Assembly: GCF_035989885.1 (NCBI RefSeq)
Contig: NZ_CP108518.1
Coordinates: forward strand, 930,001 to 994,000
Reading direction: 5' to 3'
DNA: 64,000 nt
DNA from: Streptomyces sp. NBC_01232
GTDB lineage: Bacteria > Actinomycetota > Actinomycetes > Streptomycetales > Streptomycetaceae
Part shown: one piece after another, positions 47,598 to 56,261 of the stretch
Layout of the letters: each line of letters begins with the position of its first letter
Numbering within the stretch: position 1 is the stretch's first letter
Notes under the pieces: generated by a model
Seen by the model: the letters and a program-made list of their open reading frames with translations, nothing else
Databases searched by the model: none
What the model was told of the DNA's origin: nothing
Position numbers and translations under genes: made by a program

Positions 47598-50465
47598 TCA
47601 CTTTGAGCTACGGGCGAACGCCTCCAGTGCGTCCCTGAGCCCGGGCCGGTCGGTGCCCAGCTTGCGGCAGGCCGCCGACAGCGCCCAGTCCGGCGCGGGC
47701 AGCACCACCGTCTCCGGGACGGGCTCCTTCTCGGCCCGCACGGCGAGGTCCGCGGCCCGGATCTCCTCCTCGGTGAGCCCGTCCTGCCGGGCGGGCCCGC
47801 ACGGCAGTGCGCCTCCCATGCCCAGCAGGGTCTCGGCCGTCTCCGCGGCCAGCCCGTCGGCGCCGCACTCCTGCGCCGTCACCACGGCCTGCATCAGCAG
47901 GCCGGTGTCGCGCAGCTCGCTCCCGAGCGCGGCCAGGGCGCAGGCCAGTTCGTAGCCCGCCGGGGAGGCGGACAGCAGGGTGACCGCTTCCCGCAGGAGA
48001 GCGGCCCGGTCCGCCGGTTCCGCGACCTGCGCCGCCACCCGCAGGGCCTGGCCGATGCCCGAGGCGGCGCCGAAGGCGCGGGCCCGCCGGACGGCGTCGT
48101 CGGCCAGGGCGCGGGCCCGCTGCGGATCGTCGGCGGCCACCGCCCGGGCCAGGTGGAGCTGCCACGGGCACCAGGCCGGATTCTGGATGCCGCGCGGGGT
48201 CAGCCGCCGGTCGACCGCCTCCAGTTCGGCGATCGCGGTCCGCACCTGCCCCCGGGACAGGAGCAGTTCGGCGTACACGGTCTGCGAGTCGGGGAAGACC
48301 ACGGCCGCCGGGAAGGGGCTGCCGTACTCGTGCTCCTGTGCCAGCTCCCAGGCCTCCTCGGGCCGGCCGCGCGCGAGCAGGGTCGTCAGGAGGATCGCTA
48401 TGGCGTACCAGTGCACGGGGGTGCGCCGGCCCACCCGTTCGGCGAGCCGGAGCCCGGCCCGTGCCAGTTCCTCGGCCTCCACGAGCCGCCCGCGCCGGTA
48501 GCGGACGTAGGCGCGCAGGCTGTAGGCGAAGGAGAGGTGCGCCCCGCGCCAGCCGTGCCGCTCGAACTCGGCGGTGCCGGTCTCGAACAGCTCCTCGGCG
48601 CGTCCGGGCCGGTCGGCGTACATGTGGACCATCGCCGCCAGCACCGGAACCTCGAAGCCGCGGTCCTCGTGGGCCCAGCTGAAGGGCTGCTCCAGTACCC
48701 GTCCGGCGTGGTGCAGCACCACGTCCACGGGCTCTCCGCGCAGGCAGGCGTCCCAGGCGCGCAGCCCGATGATGTACCGCTCGGTGAGGTCGCGGCCGGT
48801 CAGCCGGTCGGCGAGGCGGGTGAGCCGCCGGGAGCGGGCCGGGGAGTCGGTCTCGGCGGCGTTGAAGGCGTCCCACATGAACTGCTCGGACTGCAGGCGC
48901 AGCCGGGCGCGCACGTCCTGGGTGTACGGGATCTCCCGCGCGAGCGATTCCGAGGCCTCGGCGAGGCGGTCGCTGTGCGCGAGGACCTGGGCGAGCCGGA
49001 TCACGATGCCCTGGCGCAGGGCCGGGTCGTCGGAGGGCTCGGCGAGAGCGGCCCGCAGGTGGTTGACGGTGTTGGCGGGCTCGGTGAGCAGGGAGGCGCA
49101 GCCCAGTTCGTAGAGGACGGCGGCGCGTTCGTCGAAGTCCGGGGGCTCCAGCAGGGCGCGGGCGAGCTGGCGGCGGGCGGCCTCGGGGGCGCCGGCCCGC
49201 AGGTTCTCGCCGGCGGCCTCGCGCAGGGTGCGTACCACCCAGGGGTCGCTCTCGGGGTGGGTCTCCAGCAGGTGGCGGGCGGCCGCGGAGGAGCCGAGTC
49301 CGGCGTCGACGACGGCTGCCGCGGCCTTGCCGTGCAGGGCGACGCGGAGTGCGTCGGGGATCGCGCGGTAGATGGCGGTGGCGATGAGGGGGTGGACGAA
49401 TTCCAGACCGGCCTCGGCGTCGGGTTCCTCGGCGGCGGCCGCGGAGAGGATGCGGGCGTCCCGCAGGCGGCGGGTGGCGTCCACGGCCTCCTCGGCCCCG
49501 AGGGCGGCGACCCGGGCAGCGAGGTCCTGCGGGATGGCGGTGCCGAGGACGGCGCAGGCCCAGGCGAAGCGGACGGTGGAGGGGCCGAGGCGCTCGAGGC
49601 GGGCCACGAGGCCGCTGCCGCGCTGGGCGGCGGCGAGGTCGCGCAGCTGCGGGGCGTTCGCCTCGACCGGGGTGAGGCCCTTGCCGCGGACCTTGGCGGT
49701 GAGTTCGACGGCTTCGAAGGGGTTGCCGGTGGTGACGGCCCAGGCCTCCTGGCAGAAGGCGTCGTCGGCGTGTGCGCCGACGGACTCACGGACCAGGGTG
49801 GCGACGGCGGCCGGGGTGAGCGGGGCCAGCGGCAGCGGGCGCTGTCCCGCGCGGCCCGGCAGCGTACGGAAGGCGTCGGCGTGCTCGGGCAGTTCGTCGG
49901 GGCGGTAGGCGACGACGAGGAGCAGCGGGAGGTGCTCGGCGCGCGGGGCGAAGGCGGCGAGCCAGCCGAGGGACTCGGGGTCGGCCCAGTGGGCGTCGTC
50001 GAGGACGAGGGTGACGGGGGCGCGCTTGACGACGAGGTGGGTGAGGACCCAGTCGAGGCCGTCGCGCAGGCCCTGCGGGTCGGGCGGGACTCCCTGCTCG
50101 GGGGCGCAGAGCCCGAGGGCCGGGCCGACGATGGAGTACCAGCTCCCGAGGGCGGCGCGCAGCTCCTGCTCGGAGGTACCGGCCAGCTGGGGCTGGATGA
50201 GCTGGCGGGCGACGTGGAAGGGCTGGCTCTGCTCCTGTTCGCCGCCGCGGGCGGCGAGGACGGTGCAGTTGCGGGCGTGGGCGCGGCGGCGCAGTTCGGC
50301 GAGCAGGGTGGTCTTGCCGAGTCCTGCGGGTCCGGAGAAGGCGAGCAGCGCGCCGCCCGCGTCCGGCCCGGGACCGGTGAGCTGGTCCAGGGCTTCTTCG
50401 ACGATCGCGAGTTCGGCATCGCGTTCGACCATTGTGCGCCGTGTGCGGGTCCGGCGGTCCGTCAT
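47598..50465 (-). CDS. LuxR/LAL-like ATPase with degenerate DNA-binding end
   Basis: 955 residues with the layout of large ATP-binding LuxR (LAL/MalT-like) regulators: P-loop GPAGLGKTT (45-53), Walker B TLVLDDAHWAD (about 152-162), sensor-like YRPDELPE, then a ~600-residue helical TPR-like region. The C-terminal segment where these proteins carry a LuxR HTH reads GLTEEEIRAADLAVRAEKE ... ALSAACRKLGTDRPGLRDALEAF. It keeps LTxxE and KLGT.R..L but lacks the central recognition-helix block. It therefore probably cannot bind DNA normally and may regulate a partner instead. The start ATG at 50465 is at the end of the 104-base gap. Confidence 0.75.
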   Translation of the reverse strand: MTDRRTRTRRTMVERDAELAIVEEALDQLTGPGPDAGGALLAFSGPAGLGKTTLLAELRRRAHARNCTVLAARGGEQEQSQPFHVARQLIQPQLAGTSEQELRAALGSWYSIVGPALGLCAPEQGVPPDPQGLRDGLDWVLTHLVVKRAPVTLVLDDAHWADPESLGWLAAFAPRAEHLPLLLVVAYRPDELPEHADAFRTLPGRAGQRPLPLAPLTPAAVATLVRESVGAHADDAFCQEAWAVTTGNPFEAVELTAKVRGKGLTPVEANAPQLRDLAAAQRGSGLVARLERLGPSTVRFAWACAVLGTAIPQDLAARVAALGAEEAVDATRRLRDARILSAAAAEEPDAEAGLEFVHPLIATAIYRAIPDALRVALHGKAAAAVVDAGLGSSAAARHLLETHPESDPWVVRTLREAAGENLRAGAPEAARRQLARALLEPPDFDERAAVLYELGCASLLTEPANTVNHLRAALAEPSDDPALRQGIVIRLAQVLAHSDRLAEASESLAREIPYTQDVRARLRLQSEQFMWDAFNAAETDSPARSRRLTRLADRLTGRDLTERYIIGLRAWDACLRGEPVDVVLHHAGRVLEQPFSWAHEDRGFEVPVLAAMVHMYADRPGRAEELFETGTAEFERHGWRGAHLSFAYSLRAYVRYRRGRLVEAEELARAGLRLAERVGRRTPVHWYAIAILLTTLLARGRPEEAWELAQEHEYGSPFPAAVVFPDSQTVYAELLLSRGQVRTAIAELEAVDRRLTPRGIQNPAWCPWQLHLARAVAADDPQRARALADDAVRRARAFGAASGIGQALRVAAQVAEPADRAALLREAVTLLSASPAGYELACALAALGSELRDTGLLMQAVVTAQECGADGLAAETAETLLGMGGALPCGPARQDGLTEEEIRAADLAVRAEKEPVPETVVLPAPDWALSAACRKLGTDRPGLRDALEAFARSSK

Positions 50466-50568
50466 GGCTGGTACCCCCCAGGCCTGTTCGGGGGTTCAGC
50501 GTACGCCCGGCGCGCAGCGCAAGGGATGCCACTGCGGAAAAGAATCCGATCTTCTTTTCCGGGGAGTA

Positions 50569-50976
50569 TCAGCCCTGTGCCGAGCGGGCGGCGAGGCCCT
50601 CCAGGACGGCCACGGCCTCGGCGGCCCGGTCGGCGGCCACGAAGAGGTGGTCGTGGTGGTAGCCGGCGATGACGTTGCAGCTCAGACCGTGTGCGCCGAG
50701 TTCTGAGGCGAAGGCCGCGGTGAGTCCGACGGCGTCGAGCGCGGAGTGGATCCGCAGGGTGATCCAGCCGGCCGTGTAGTCGTAGGCGAGGCCGGCCGCG
50801 TCGGCGTCCTCCTGGCGCAGTACGAGGGTGAGTCCCTCGGGTTCGAGGACGGTGGCGACGGGGGCGGTTCCGGCGGGGACGGTGGCGGCGTCGACGGTGC
50901 AGAAGACGTACGTCCCCTCGTGCAGCTCGGGCCTCATGCCGCTCAGCAGTGTCCGCAGGTCCCGCTCTCCGCTCAT
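50569..50976 (-). CDS. ACT domain-containing protein
   Basis: 135 residues of the tandem-ACT (CASTOR-like) form. The first part RDLRTLLSGMRPELHEGTYVFCTVD resembles the N-terminal ACT_7-type repeat, and DAVGLTAAFASELGAHGLSCNVIAGYHHDHLFVAADRAAEAVAVLEGL the C-terminal ACT domain. These bind amino acids and often feed regulation. Cytoplasmic. No partner enzyme sits alongside it, so it may be a free amino-acid sensor. Confidence 0.85.
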   Translation of the reverse strand: MSGERDLRTLLSGMRPELHEGTYVFCTVDAATVPAGTAPVATVLEPEGLTLVLRQEDADAAGLAYDYTAGWITLRIHSALDAVGLTAAFASELGAHGLSCNVIAGYHHDHLFVAADRAAEAVAVLEGLAARSAQG

Positions 50977-51069
50977 ACGGCCGACCCTACCGATCGCCCG
51001 GGCCCGTGCGCGGTTCATCGGGAAGCGGGTCGGGTGCCGTGCCCGGGTGCGTGCGTGCGGGTCTGCGGC

Positions 51070-51795
51070 TCACGGGTACTCCTCGGCGTAGTGCGCGGAG
51101 CGGCCCCACACCTCGGCGAGCTCCTGCCGGTCAGTGGACGCGATGAGCGCCACGAGGCGGTCCGCCTCCGCCGCCGGGTTCCCGTCGCCGACCGCCAGGG
51201 GCACTCCGAGCTGCAGCCACGGCCGGCCGTCCTCCTGCGCCGCCCGCTCGGGGTGGATGAGCACCAGCTCCAGCCGGTTCCGTTCGGACGGGCCGGTCCA
51301 GACCGCGTCGAGCTCGCACTCCCACCGCCGTGACCAGGCCCGGTCCTCCCGGAGCCGCTCCGCCAGCAAGCCCGCCACCGTCCGGGCGGGCCATTCCCAG
51401 GCGCGGTCGTCAGCCGCCCTGCGGACCTCGGCCGCGTACCGTGCGGCGTCGAACCTGAACGCGGGCAGGTCCGCCCGACCGCCGGCCGGATTGCGCCAGC
51501 CGTCCCAGATCACCTCGTCGCCCTCCCGCCGCACCGTCACGTACAACGCCCCGCAGCACATCTCGGTGCAGGAGATCCGCGCCAGCCGTACCTCGTGCGG
51601 CCCGCCCTCGGCAGCCGCGACGCCTCCCGGCCCGAGAACGACCCACGGGTCCTCGCCCGCCCACGCCGGCCACAGGTCCGCCAGGACGTCGAGCCCGTCG
51701 ATCACGGGCCGGACCTGCACCCATCCGCCCGCCGGCACCACGATCCGCAGCTCCAGCAGCTGGCCCCGCCGCTCCTCCGCGCTCATCTCCCTCAT
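51070..51795 (-). CDS. Conserved hypothetical protein
   Basis: 241 residues, acidic and tryptophan-rich, cytoplasmic. Recognisable stretches are RPVIDGLDVLADLWPAWAGEDPWVVLGPGG near the N-terminus and RISCTEMCCGALYVTVRREGDEVIWDGWRNP, a pattern seen in many actinomycete hypotheticals; ESTD- and LIASTDRQELAEVWGRS-type closing helices follow. I cannot assign a function. ATG at 51795 and 51786 are both possible starts. Same strand and 28 bases from the upstream gene, so probably an operon. Confidence 0.6.
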   Translation of the reverse strand: MREMSAEERRGQLLELRIVVPAGGWVQVRPVIDGLDVLADLWPAWAGEDPWVVLGPGGVAAAEGGPHEVRLARISCTEMCCGALYVTVRREGDEVIWDGWRNPAGGRADLPAFRFDAARYAAEVRRAADDRAWEWPARTVAGLLAERLREDRAWSRRWECELDAVWTGPSERNRLELVLIHPERAAQEDGRPWLQLGVPLAVGDGNPAAEADRLVALIASTDRQELAEVWGRSAHYAEEYP

Positions 51796-51823
51796 CTCCC
51801 TCGTCTCTCCCCTCGCTCTCCGC

Positions 51824-52282
51824 TCACCCTTCCTCGTAGAGCCGCCGGTGCCACCACGGGCGTGGACTCCCCGACCGGTCCGTGGCGGGTGCGTCCCGGT
51901 CGAAGACCGTTCGCCTGCGGAACTCCGCGTCCAGGAACCGCAGTACGCCGCCCAGCGCGCGCCGGGCTCCGGGCGGCAGGGCCCGGTACGCGTCGGCCAG
52001 TTCGTCCCGGACCGCGGCGACGTCGTCGATCGCGCAGGACGGGGCCGGGCAGACGGCGTAGGTCAGCCGCAGTCGCGAGCCGGGGCTCCGCAGGAAGACG
52101 CGATAGCGGTGCAGGAGGTCGCCGAGCGGGTGGAGGCGGGAGCCGGCCGTCCAGTGGGCCTCGGCGCTCGCGGCCGGTGACAGCCGGTCCAGGCACGGCA
52201 GTTCACGCGCCCAGGCGGGTGACCGCCGGCCGGCGTGGGTTCCTCGTGCGGCGCGCAGCGCGCCCGGCCGTCTACGCGGCAT
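51824..52282 (-). CDS. Hypothetical protein, operon partner of the gene at 51070
   Basis: 152 residues. A basic, low-complexity start (about 1-30) precedes an ordered helical domain: HPLGDLLHRYRVFLRSPGSRLRLTYAVCPAPSCAIDDVAAVRDELADAYRALPPGARRALGGVLRFLDAEFRRRTV, with two cysteines (VCPAPSC). It might be a small helical adaptor. No family recognised. The first ~30 residues may not belong to the real start. Confidence 0.5.
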   Translation of the reverse strand: MPRRRPGALRAARGTHAGRRSPAWARELPCLDRLSPAASAEAHWTAGSRLHPLGDLLHRYRVFLRSPGSRLRLTYAVCPAPSCAIDDVAAVRDELADAYRALPPGARRALGGVLRFLDAEFRRRTVFDRDAPATDRSGSPRPWWHRRLYEEG

Positions 52283-52411
52283 CGCCCTTTCGGCGGGTGG
52301 ACATCATGAGCCCCACCCTGCCGGGCGCCCCGGGCCTGCGCAAGGGGGATCCGGCGGCCACCGGGCCGGCGGCTCCGCGCCCGGTGGTACGCCGCGTACG
52401 TACTCCCCCGG

Positions 52412-52651
52412 TCAGGTCAGGTCGAACTCACCGCCCCGGGCGTTCAGCACGAACTTGTGCCACTCGTCCGGCGAAAAGATCAGTGAAGGGCTCTCGGGTC
52501 GCTCGCTGTTGCGCATCGCGATGAAGCCCTCGACGAAGGCGATCTGGACGTCGCCCACTCCCCGGCTGCTCGACCGCCACTCGGCCTCGGTGAGATCGAG
52601 GTCCGGCTTCCCCCAGCCAGCGAGGGGCTGTGAAGTCATGCTCTCGGCCAC
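52412..52651 (-). CDS. Orphan DUF397 protein
   Basis: 79 residues: LTEAEWRSSSRGVGDVQIAFVEGFIAMRNSERPESPSLIFSPDEWHKFVLNARGGEFDL is a full DUF397 domain. These small proteins usually sit next to an XRE-type DUF5753 regulator and modulate it; here none is adjacent. The GTG at 52651 has GGAGGAG seven bases upstream, so I prefer it over the ATG at 52639. It is the first gene to the left of the terminator that ends the thiolase operon. Confidence 0.85.
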   Translation of the reverse strand: MAESMTSQPLAGWGKPDLDLTEAEWRSSSRGVGDVQIAFVEGFIAMRNSERPESPSLIFSPDEWHKFVLNARGGEFDLT

Positions 52652-52702
52652 GTGCGTGCTCCTCCCGGTACGTCGTCCGGGGCCAAGGTTAACCACCGCG
52701 GC

Positions 52703-52750
52703 GGGTGCCGGACAGGCCACGGTGAGTCACCCGTGGCCTGTCCGGCACCC
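52703..52750 (-). terminator. 20-bp perfect hairpin ending the lipid-transfer-protein operon
   Basis: GGGTGCCGGACAGGCCACGG (52703-52722) and its exact reverse complement (52731-52750) flank an 8-base loop. It lies 35 bases past the stop of the minus-strand gene at 52785 and upstream of the DUF397 gene, so it both ends that operon and isolates the next gene. Confidence 0.8.
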
Positions 52751-52784
52751 CGGCCGGCCCCTCCGTCGTCGGCCGGGCCCGTGT

Positions 52785-53951
52785 TCAGGAGGTCGGCTCC
52801 TGTGCCCCCACCAGCCACATCGCGAAGAACTGCGCGCCGCCGCCGTACGCGTGCCCCAGCGCCCGGCGGGCGCCCGGAACTTGATGTTCGCCGGCCTGGC
52901 CTCGGACCTGGAGGGCCGCCTCCGCGAAGCGGATCATGCCGGAGGCCCCGATCGGGTTGGTGGACAGCACCCCGCCCGAAGGATTGACCGGAAGGTCCCC
53001 GTCGAGTTCGGTGACGCCGGCCTCGGTGAGCTTCCAGCCCTCGCCCTCCGCCGCGAAGCCGAGGTTCTCCAGCCACATCGGCTCGTACCAGGAGAACGGC
53101 ACGTACATCTCGACCGCGTCGATCTCCCGGCGCGGGTCGGTGATCCCGGCCTGGCGGTACACGTCGGCCGCGCAGTCCTTGCCCGCCTGCGGCGAGACGA
53201 AGTCCTTCCCCGCGAAGAGGGTGGGCTCGCTGCGCATCGCTCCGCCGTGCACCCAGGCGGCCGGCTTCGGCGAACGGGTCGCACCCGCCCGGTCGGTGAG
53301 GATCATCGCGCAGGCGCCGTCCGAGGAGGGGCAGGTCTCCGAGTAGCGGATCGGGTCCCACAGCATCGGCGAGGCCTGGACCTTCTCCAGGGTGATGTCG
53401 TGCTCGTGCAGGTGCGCGTACGGGTTCTTCAGCGCGTTGCGCCGGTCCTTGTAGGCCACCAGCGAGCCCACCGTGTCCGGCGCGCCGGTGCGCCGCATGT
53501 ACGCGCGCACGTGCGGGGCGAAGAACCCGCCGGCGCCGGCGAGCAGCGGCTGCTGGAAGGGCACGGGGAGCGAGAGGCCCCACATGGCGTTGGATTCGGA
53601 CTGTTTCTCGAAGGCGAGGGTCAGGACGGTGCGGTGGACGCGGGCCGCCACCAGGTTCGAGGCGACCAGGGCGGTGGACCCGCCGACGGAACCGGCGGTG
53701 TGCACGCGCAGCATCGGTTTGCCGACGGCGCCGAGGGCGTCCGCCAGGTAGAGCTCGGGCATCATCACCCCCTCGAAGAAGTCGGGGGCCTTGCCGATGA
53801 CGACCGCGTCGATGTCCGCCCAGGTCAGTTCGGCGTCCGCGAGGGCGCGCGCCGCCGCCTCGCGGACGAGTCCGGCGATGGAGACGTCGTGGCGGGCCGC
53901 CACGTGCTTGGTCTGGCCGATCCCGACGACGGCCACTGGCTCCTTGCTCAT
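52785..53951 (-). CDS. Thiolase/lipid-transfer protein, Ltp3-like (steroid side-chain type)
   Basis: 388 residues of thiolase fold. At the position where thiolases place the catalytic cysteine the sequence reads VHTAGSVGGSTAL (about 83-95), with no cysteine; the C-terminal block is GHAYGGGAQFFAMWL. Cysteine loss at this site is typical of the lipid-transfer/aldolase branch that acts with DUF35 partners on steroid side-chain CoA esters. Length and operon position match mycobacterial ltp3 (Rv3523). Its ATG overlaps the stop of the upstream gene by four bases (ATGA). It probably acts in a complex with the DUF35 protein at 55006. Confidence 0.82.
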   Translation of the reverse strand: MSKEPVAVVGIGQTKHVAARHDVSIAGLVREAAARALADAELTWADIDAVVIGKAPDFFEGVMMPELYLADALGAVGKPMLRVHTAGSVGGSTALVASNLVAARVHRTVLTLAFEKQSESNAMWGLSLPVPFQQPLLAGAGGFFAPHVRAYMRRTGAPDTVGSLVAYKDRRNALKNPYAHLHEHDITLEKVQASPMLWDPIRYSETCPSSDGACAMILTDRAGATRSPKPAAWVHGGAMRSEPTLFAGKDFVSPQAGKDCAADVYRQAGITDPRREIDAVEMYVPFSWYEPMWLENLGFAAEGEGWKLTEAGVTELDGDLPVNPSGGVLSTNPIGASGMIRFAEAALQVRGQAGEHQVPGARRALGHAYGGGAQFFAMWLVGAQEPTS

Positions 53952-55006
53952 GCTCGGTCCCCTTCCAGGACGGCGACCAGGTTCTGCTGGAGGCAGGGGC
54001 CGGAGGTGGCGTGGGCGACGACGCGGTGCGACTCGCCTCGGTGGATGCGGGCGGCCGCCTCGCCGATGCGGATGAGGCCGGCGGCCATCATCGGATTGGC
54101 GGCGAGCGCTCCGCCGGAGGGGTTGACGGCCACGTCGTCGGCGAGCCCGAGCGCCTTGCGGAGCACGACCTCCTGGGAGGAGAACGGCGCGTGCAGTTCG
54201 GCCGTGTCCACCGGGGCCTCGAAGACGCCCGCGTGCTCGGCGGCGATCCGGGTGGACGGGGAGTCGGTGAGGTCGCGCAGGCCCAGGCTGTGGGCCTCGA
54301 TGCGGTGGTCGATGCCGGTGATCCAGGCGGGGCGTTCGCACAGCTGCCGCGCGAGGTCGCCGGCGGCGAGCACGACGGCGGCCACGCCGTCGCCCACGGG
54401 CGGGCAGTCCCCGGTGCGCAGCGGCCGGACCTGGTAGTCGCCCTGCGGGACAGAACCGCGGAGCTGGGCGTGCGGGTTGGCCCCGGCGTCCGCCCGGCTG
54501 CGCGCCCCGATCGCGGCCAGGGCGCTCTCGTCGGTCTCGCCGGCGTCGATCAGGGCCCGGGCCTGGAGGGCGGCGAGGGCCACCGAGTCGGGCCAGAGCG
54601 GGGCGACGTAGTACGGGTCGAGCTGGCGGGTCAGCACGTCGCGCACCGACCCCGGCGAGGACTTCCCGTACGAGTAGACGAGCGCGGTGTCGGCCTCGCC
54701 GGTCTGGATCTTGACCCAGGCCTCGTAGAGGGCCCAGGCGCCGTCCATCTCGACGTGCGACTCGGAGATCGGCGGCCAGGCTCCGACCCCGTCGAGGGTC
54801 ATGGTGAAGGAGAAGGCCCGGCCGGCCAGGTAGTCGCTGGAGCCGGAGCAGGTGAAGCCGATCTCGCCGGCCTTCAGGCCGGTGGCGGCCAGCACCTGGT
54901 GGAGGACCGGCATGACCATCTCGACTTCGCTGAGCTCGTCGGTGCGGCGCAGGTGGTCGCTCTGTGCGAAGGCGACCACCGCGACCTCGCGGGCGTATCG
55001 GGCCAT
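53948..55006 (-). CDS. Thiolase/lipid-transfer protein, Ltp4-like
   Basis: 352 residues, thiolase-like fold, close in length to mycobacterial ltp4 (Rv3522). The nucleophile region reads SHVEMDGAWALYEAWVKIQTGEADTALV (about 83-110) without a cysteine, again pointing to a non-thiolytic or aldolase-like activity; the end block is ATSGPCLQQNLVAVL. It is coupled at both ends: TGATG overlap with the DUF35 gene (shared base 55006) and ATGA overlap with the next thiolase. It likely forms a heteromer with both. Confidence 0.82.
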   Translation of the reverse strand: MARYAREVAVVAFAQSDHLRRTDELSEVEMVMPVLHQVLAATGLKAGEIGFTCSGSSDYLAGRAFSFTMTLDGVGAWPPISESHVEMDGAWALYEAWVKIQTGEADTALVYSYGKSSPGSVRDVLTRQLDPYYVAPLWPDSVALAALQARALIDAGETDESALAAIGARSRADAGANPHAQLRGSVPQGDYQVRPLRTGDCPPVGDGVAAVVLAAGDLARQLCERPAWITGIDHRIEAHSLGLRDLTDSPSTRIAAEHAGVFEAPVDTAELHAPFSSQEVVLRKALGLADDVAVNPSGGALAANPMMAAGLIRIGEAAARIHRGESHRVVAHATSGPCLQQNLVAVLEGDRA

Positions 55007-55965
55007 CAGATGAGCTCCTTGTACGCGTCGTAGTCCGCGTCCGGTTCGCCGGTGGGGCGGTAGTGGTCGGGGTAGCGGCCGCCCTCGGTCCATACGGGCT
55101 CGACGCGCAGGCCCATGCGGACCTGGTCGTAGGGGATGCCGCCGATCCGGCCGTGGAGGGCGAGGCCGGCGCCGTCGAGGGCGATGTGGGCGTAGACGTA
55201 GGGGACTTCGATGTCGAGGTTGCGGGCCTTGATGTTGACGATGCAGTACGTCGTGACCGTGCCCGCGGGGCCGACCTCGACCCGGTCGGTGGTGGCCACC
55301 CCGCAGGTGGGGCAGGCGCCGCGCGGCGGGACGTACACCTTGTGGCAGGAGGGGCAGCGCTCGCCGACGGTCCGCCGGTCGGAGAGGGCGTTGATGTACG
55401 CCGTCTGGGCGCGGCCGGGGCTGTAGACGTAGTCGAGGCGGGCCTCGGCGACGATGCCGGTGACGGCGTCGGCGAAGTCCCCGTCGTGCGGGAGCGCTGC
55501 CCCGCCCGCGGGGCCCTCGTACGGTTCGAAGCAGGCGATGTCGGTGATGGCGCCGGTGCGTTCGGCGGCCCAGCGGACCCGCACGCGCATCCCGGTGCGG
55601 ACGGCGTCGGGGCCGGGAGCGTCGAGGACGTGCAGGAGGGCGGTGTCGGCGCCGTCGAGCTTGACCAGTACCCAGGCGAAGGGGGTGTCCAGGGGCTGCT
55701 GGGAGCGGGGCCGGTCGTTCCACGCCCAGGTGGTGACGGTCCCGGTGGCGGCGACCTCGACGAGGTCGCGGATCTCCTCGGCGGTGACGGGGTCGTACTC
55801 GACGGGCGGGACCATCACCCTGCCGTCGGAGGTCTTCACACCGAGGACGGTGCGCTCGCGCAGGCCGCTGAGGAAGGCGCTCTGGACGGGCCCGAGGGAG
55901 CGGGTGAAGGGGAACTCGACGATGAGGGGTGCGCGGAGGATCTCCGGTGGGGAGGCAGCTGTCAT
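55006..55965 (-). CDS. Two-domain OB-fold / Zn-ribbon protein (DUF35), partner of the lipid-transfer proteins
   Basis: 319 residues. An N-terminal OB-fold (about 40-190; VTTWAWNDRPRSQQPLDTPFAWVLVKLDGADTALLHVLD) lacks the zinc ribbon. The C-terminal half starts with the ribbon CPSCHKVYVPPRGACPTCG (C204, C207, C218, C221), then the second OB-fold, AGTVTTYCIVNIKARNLDIEVPYVYAHIALDG. DUF35 proteins bind acyl-CoA and complex with thiolase-type partners, here the two overlapping genes. Length and order match Rv3521 next to ltp4/ltp3 in Mycobacterium tuberculosis. Confidence 0.85.
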   Translation of the reverse strand: MTAASPPEILRAPLIVEFPFTRSLGPVQSAFLSGLRERTVLGVKTSDGRVMVPPVEYDPVTAEEIRDLVEVAATGTVTTWAWNDRPRSQQPLDTPFAWVLVKLDGADTALLHVLDAPGPDAVRTGMRVRVRWAAERTGAITDIACFEPYEGPAGGAALPHDGDFADAVTGIVAEARLDYVYSPGRAQTAYINALSDRRTVGERCPSCHKVYVPPRGACPTCGVATTDRVEVGPAGTVTTYCIVNIKARNLDIEVPYVYAHIALDGAGLALHGRIGGIPYDQVRMGLRVEPVWTEGGRYPDHYRPTGEPDADYDAYKELI

Positions 55966-56047
55966 GACGGTTCTCCGATGCGATCGATTCGTGTACGGAC
56001 GGTGGGTACGAGCACAAGCCCTCCCGGGTCCCACCGGCGCTGCTTCC

Positions 56048-56168
56048 AGCCCGGCCGACGTTCGGGGCTCCGCTTCTCAGCCCGGCCGACGTTCGGGGCT
56101 CCGCTTCTCAGCCCGGCTCGGCGTTCGAGGCGCCGCTTCCAGCCCCGCCGGCGTTTGAGGCGCGGGGG
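56048..56168. repeat. Four degenerate 31-bp tandem repeats plus Streptomyces-type intergenic hairpin
   Basis: AGCCCGGCCGACGTTCGGGG-type units begin at 56048, 56079, 56110 and 56141, spaced by 31 bases; the first two are nearly identical and the last two diverge. The last unit runs into the hairpin at 56170-56188. It fills much of the 296-base gap between crotonase and DUF35 genes and resembles common streptomycete intergenic repeats. Confidence 0.75.
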
Positions 56169-56169
56169 T

Positions 56170-56188
56170 CCGGGGGCAGCGCCCCCGG
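56170..56188 (-). terminator. GC hairpin downstream of the crotonase gene
   Basis: CCGGGGGC, the 3-base loop AGC, GCCCCCGG. Positioned 74 bases past the stop of the minus-strand crotonase gene, it could end that transcript before the DUF35 operon. Confidence 0.5.
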
Positions 56189-56261
56189 CGACCGGCCCGC
56201 ACCCGGACTCGGGCGCGGCCACGGGCACCGGCACCGGCACCGGCACCCGGCCCGGCCCCGC

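Noticed and set aside
52412..52720. Longer 102-codon start for the DUF397 gene
   Set aside because: The GTG at 52651 has a strong GGAGGAG site seven bases away and the upstream codons run into the perfect hairpin.
52785..55965. A biosynthetic polyketide or fatty-acid operon
   Set aside because: No ACP, ketosynthase with an active cysteine, or acyltransferase; the DUF35 partner and KstR site fit catabolism better.
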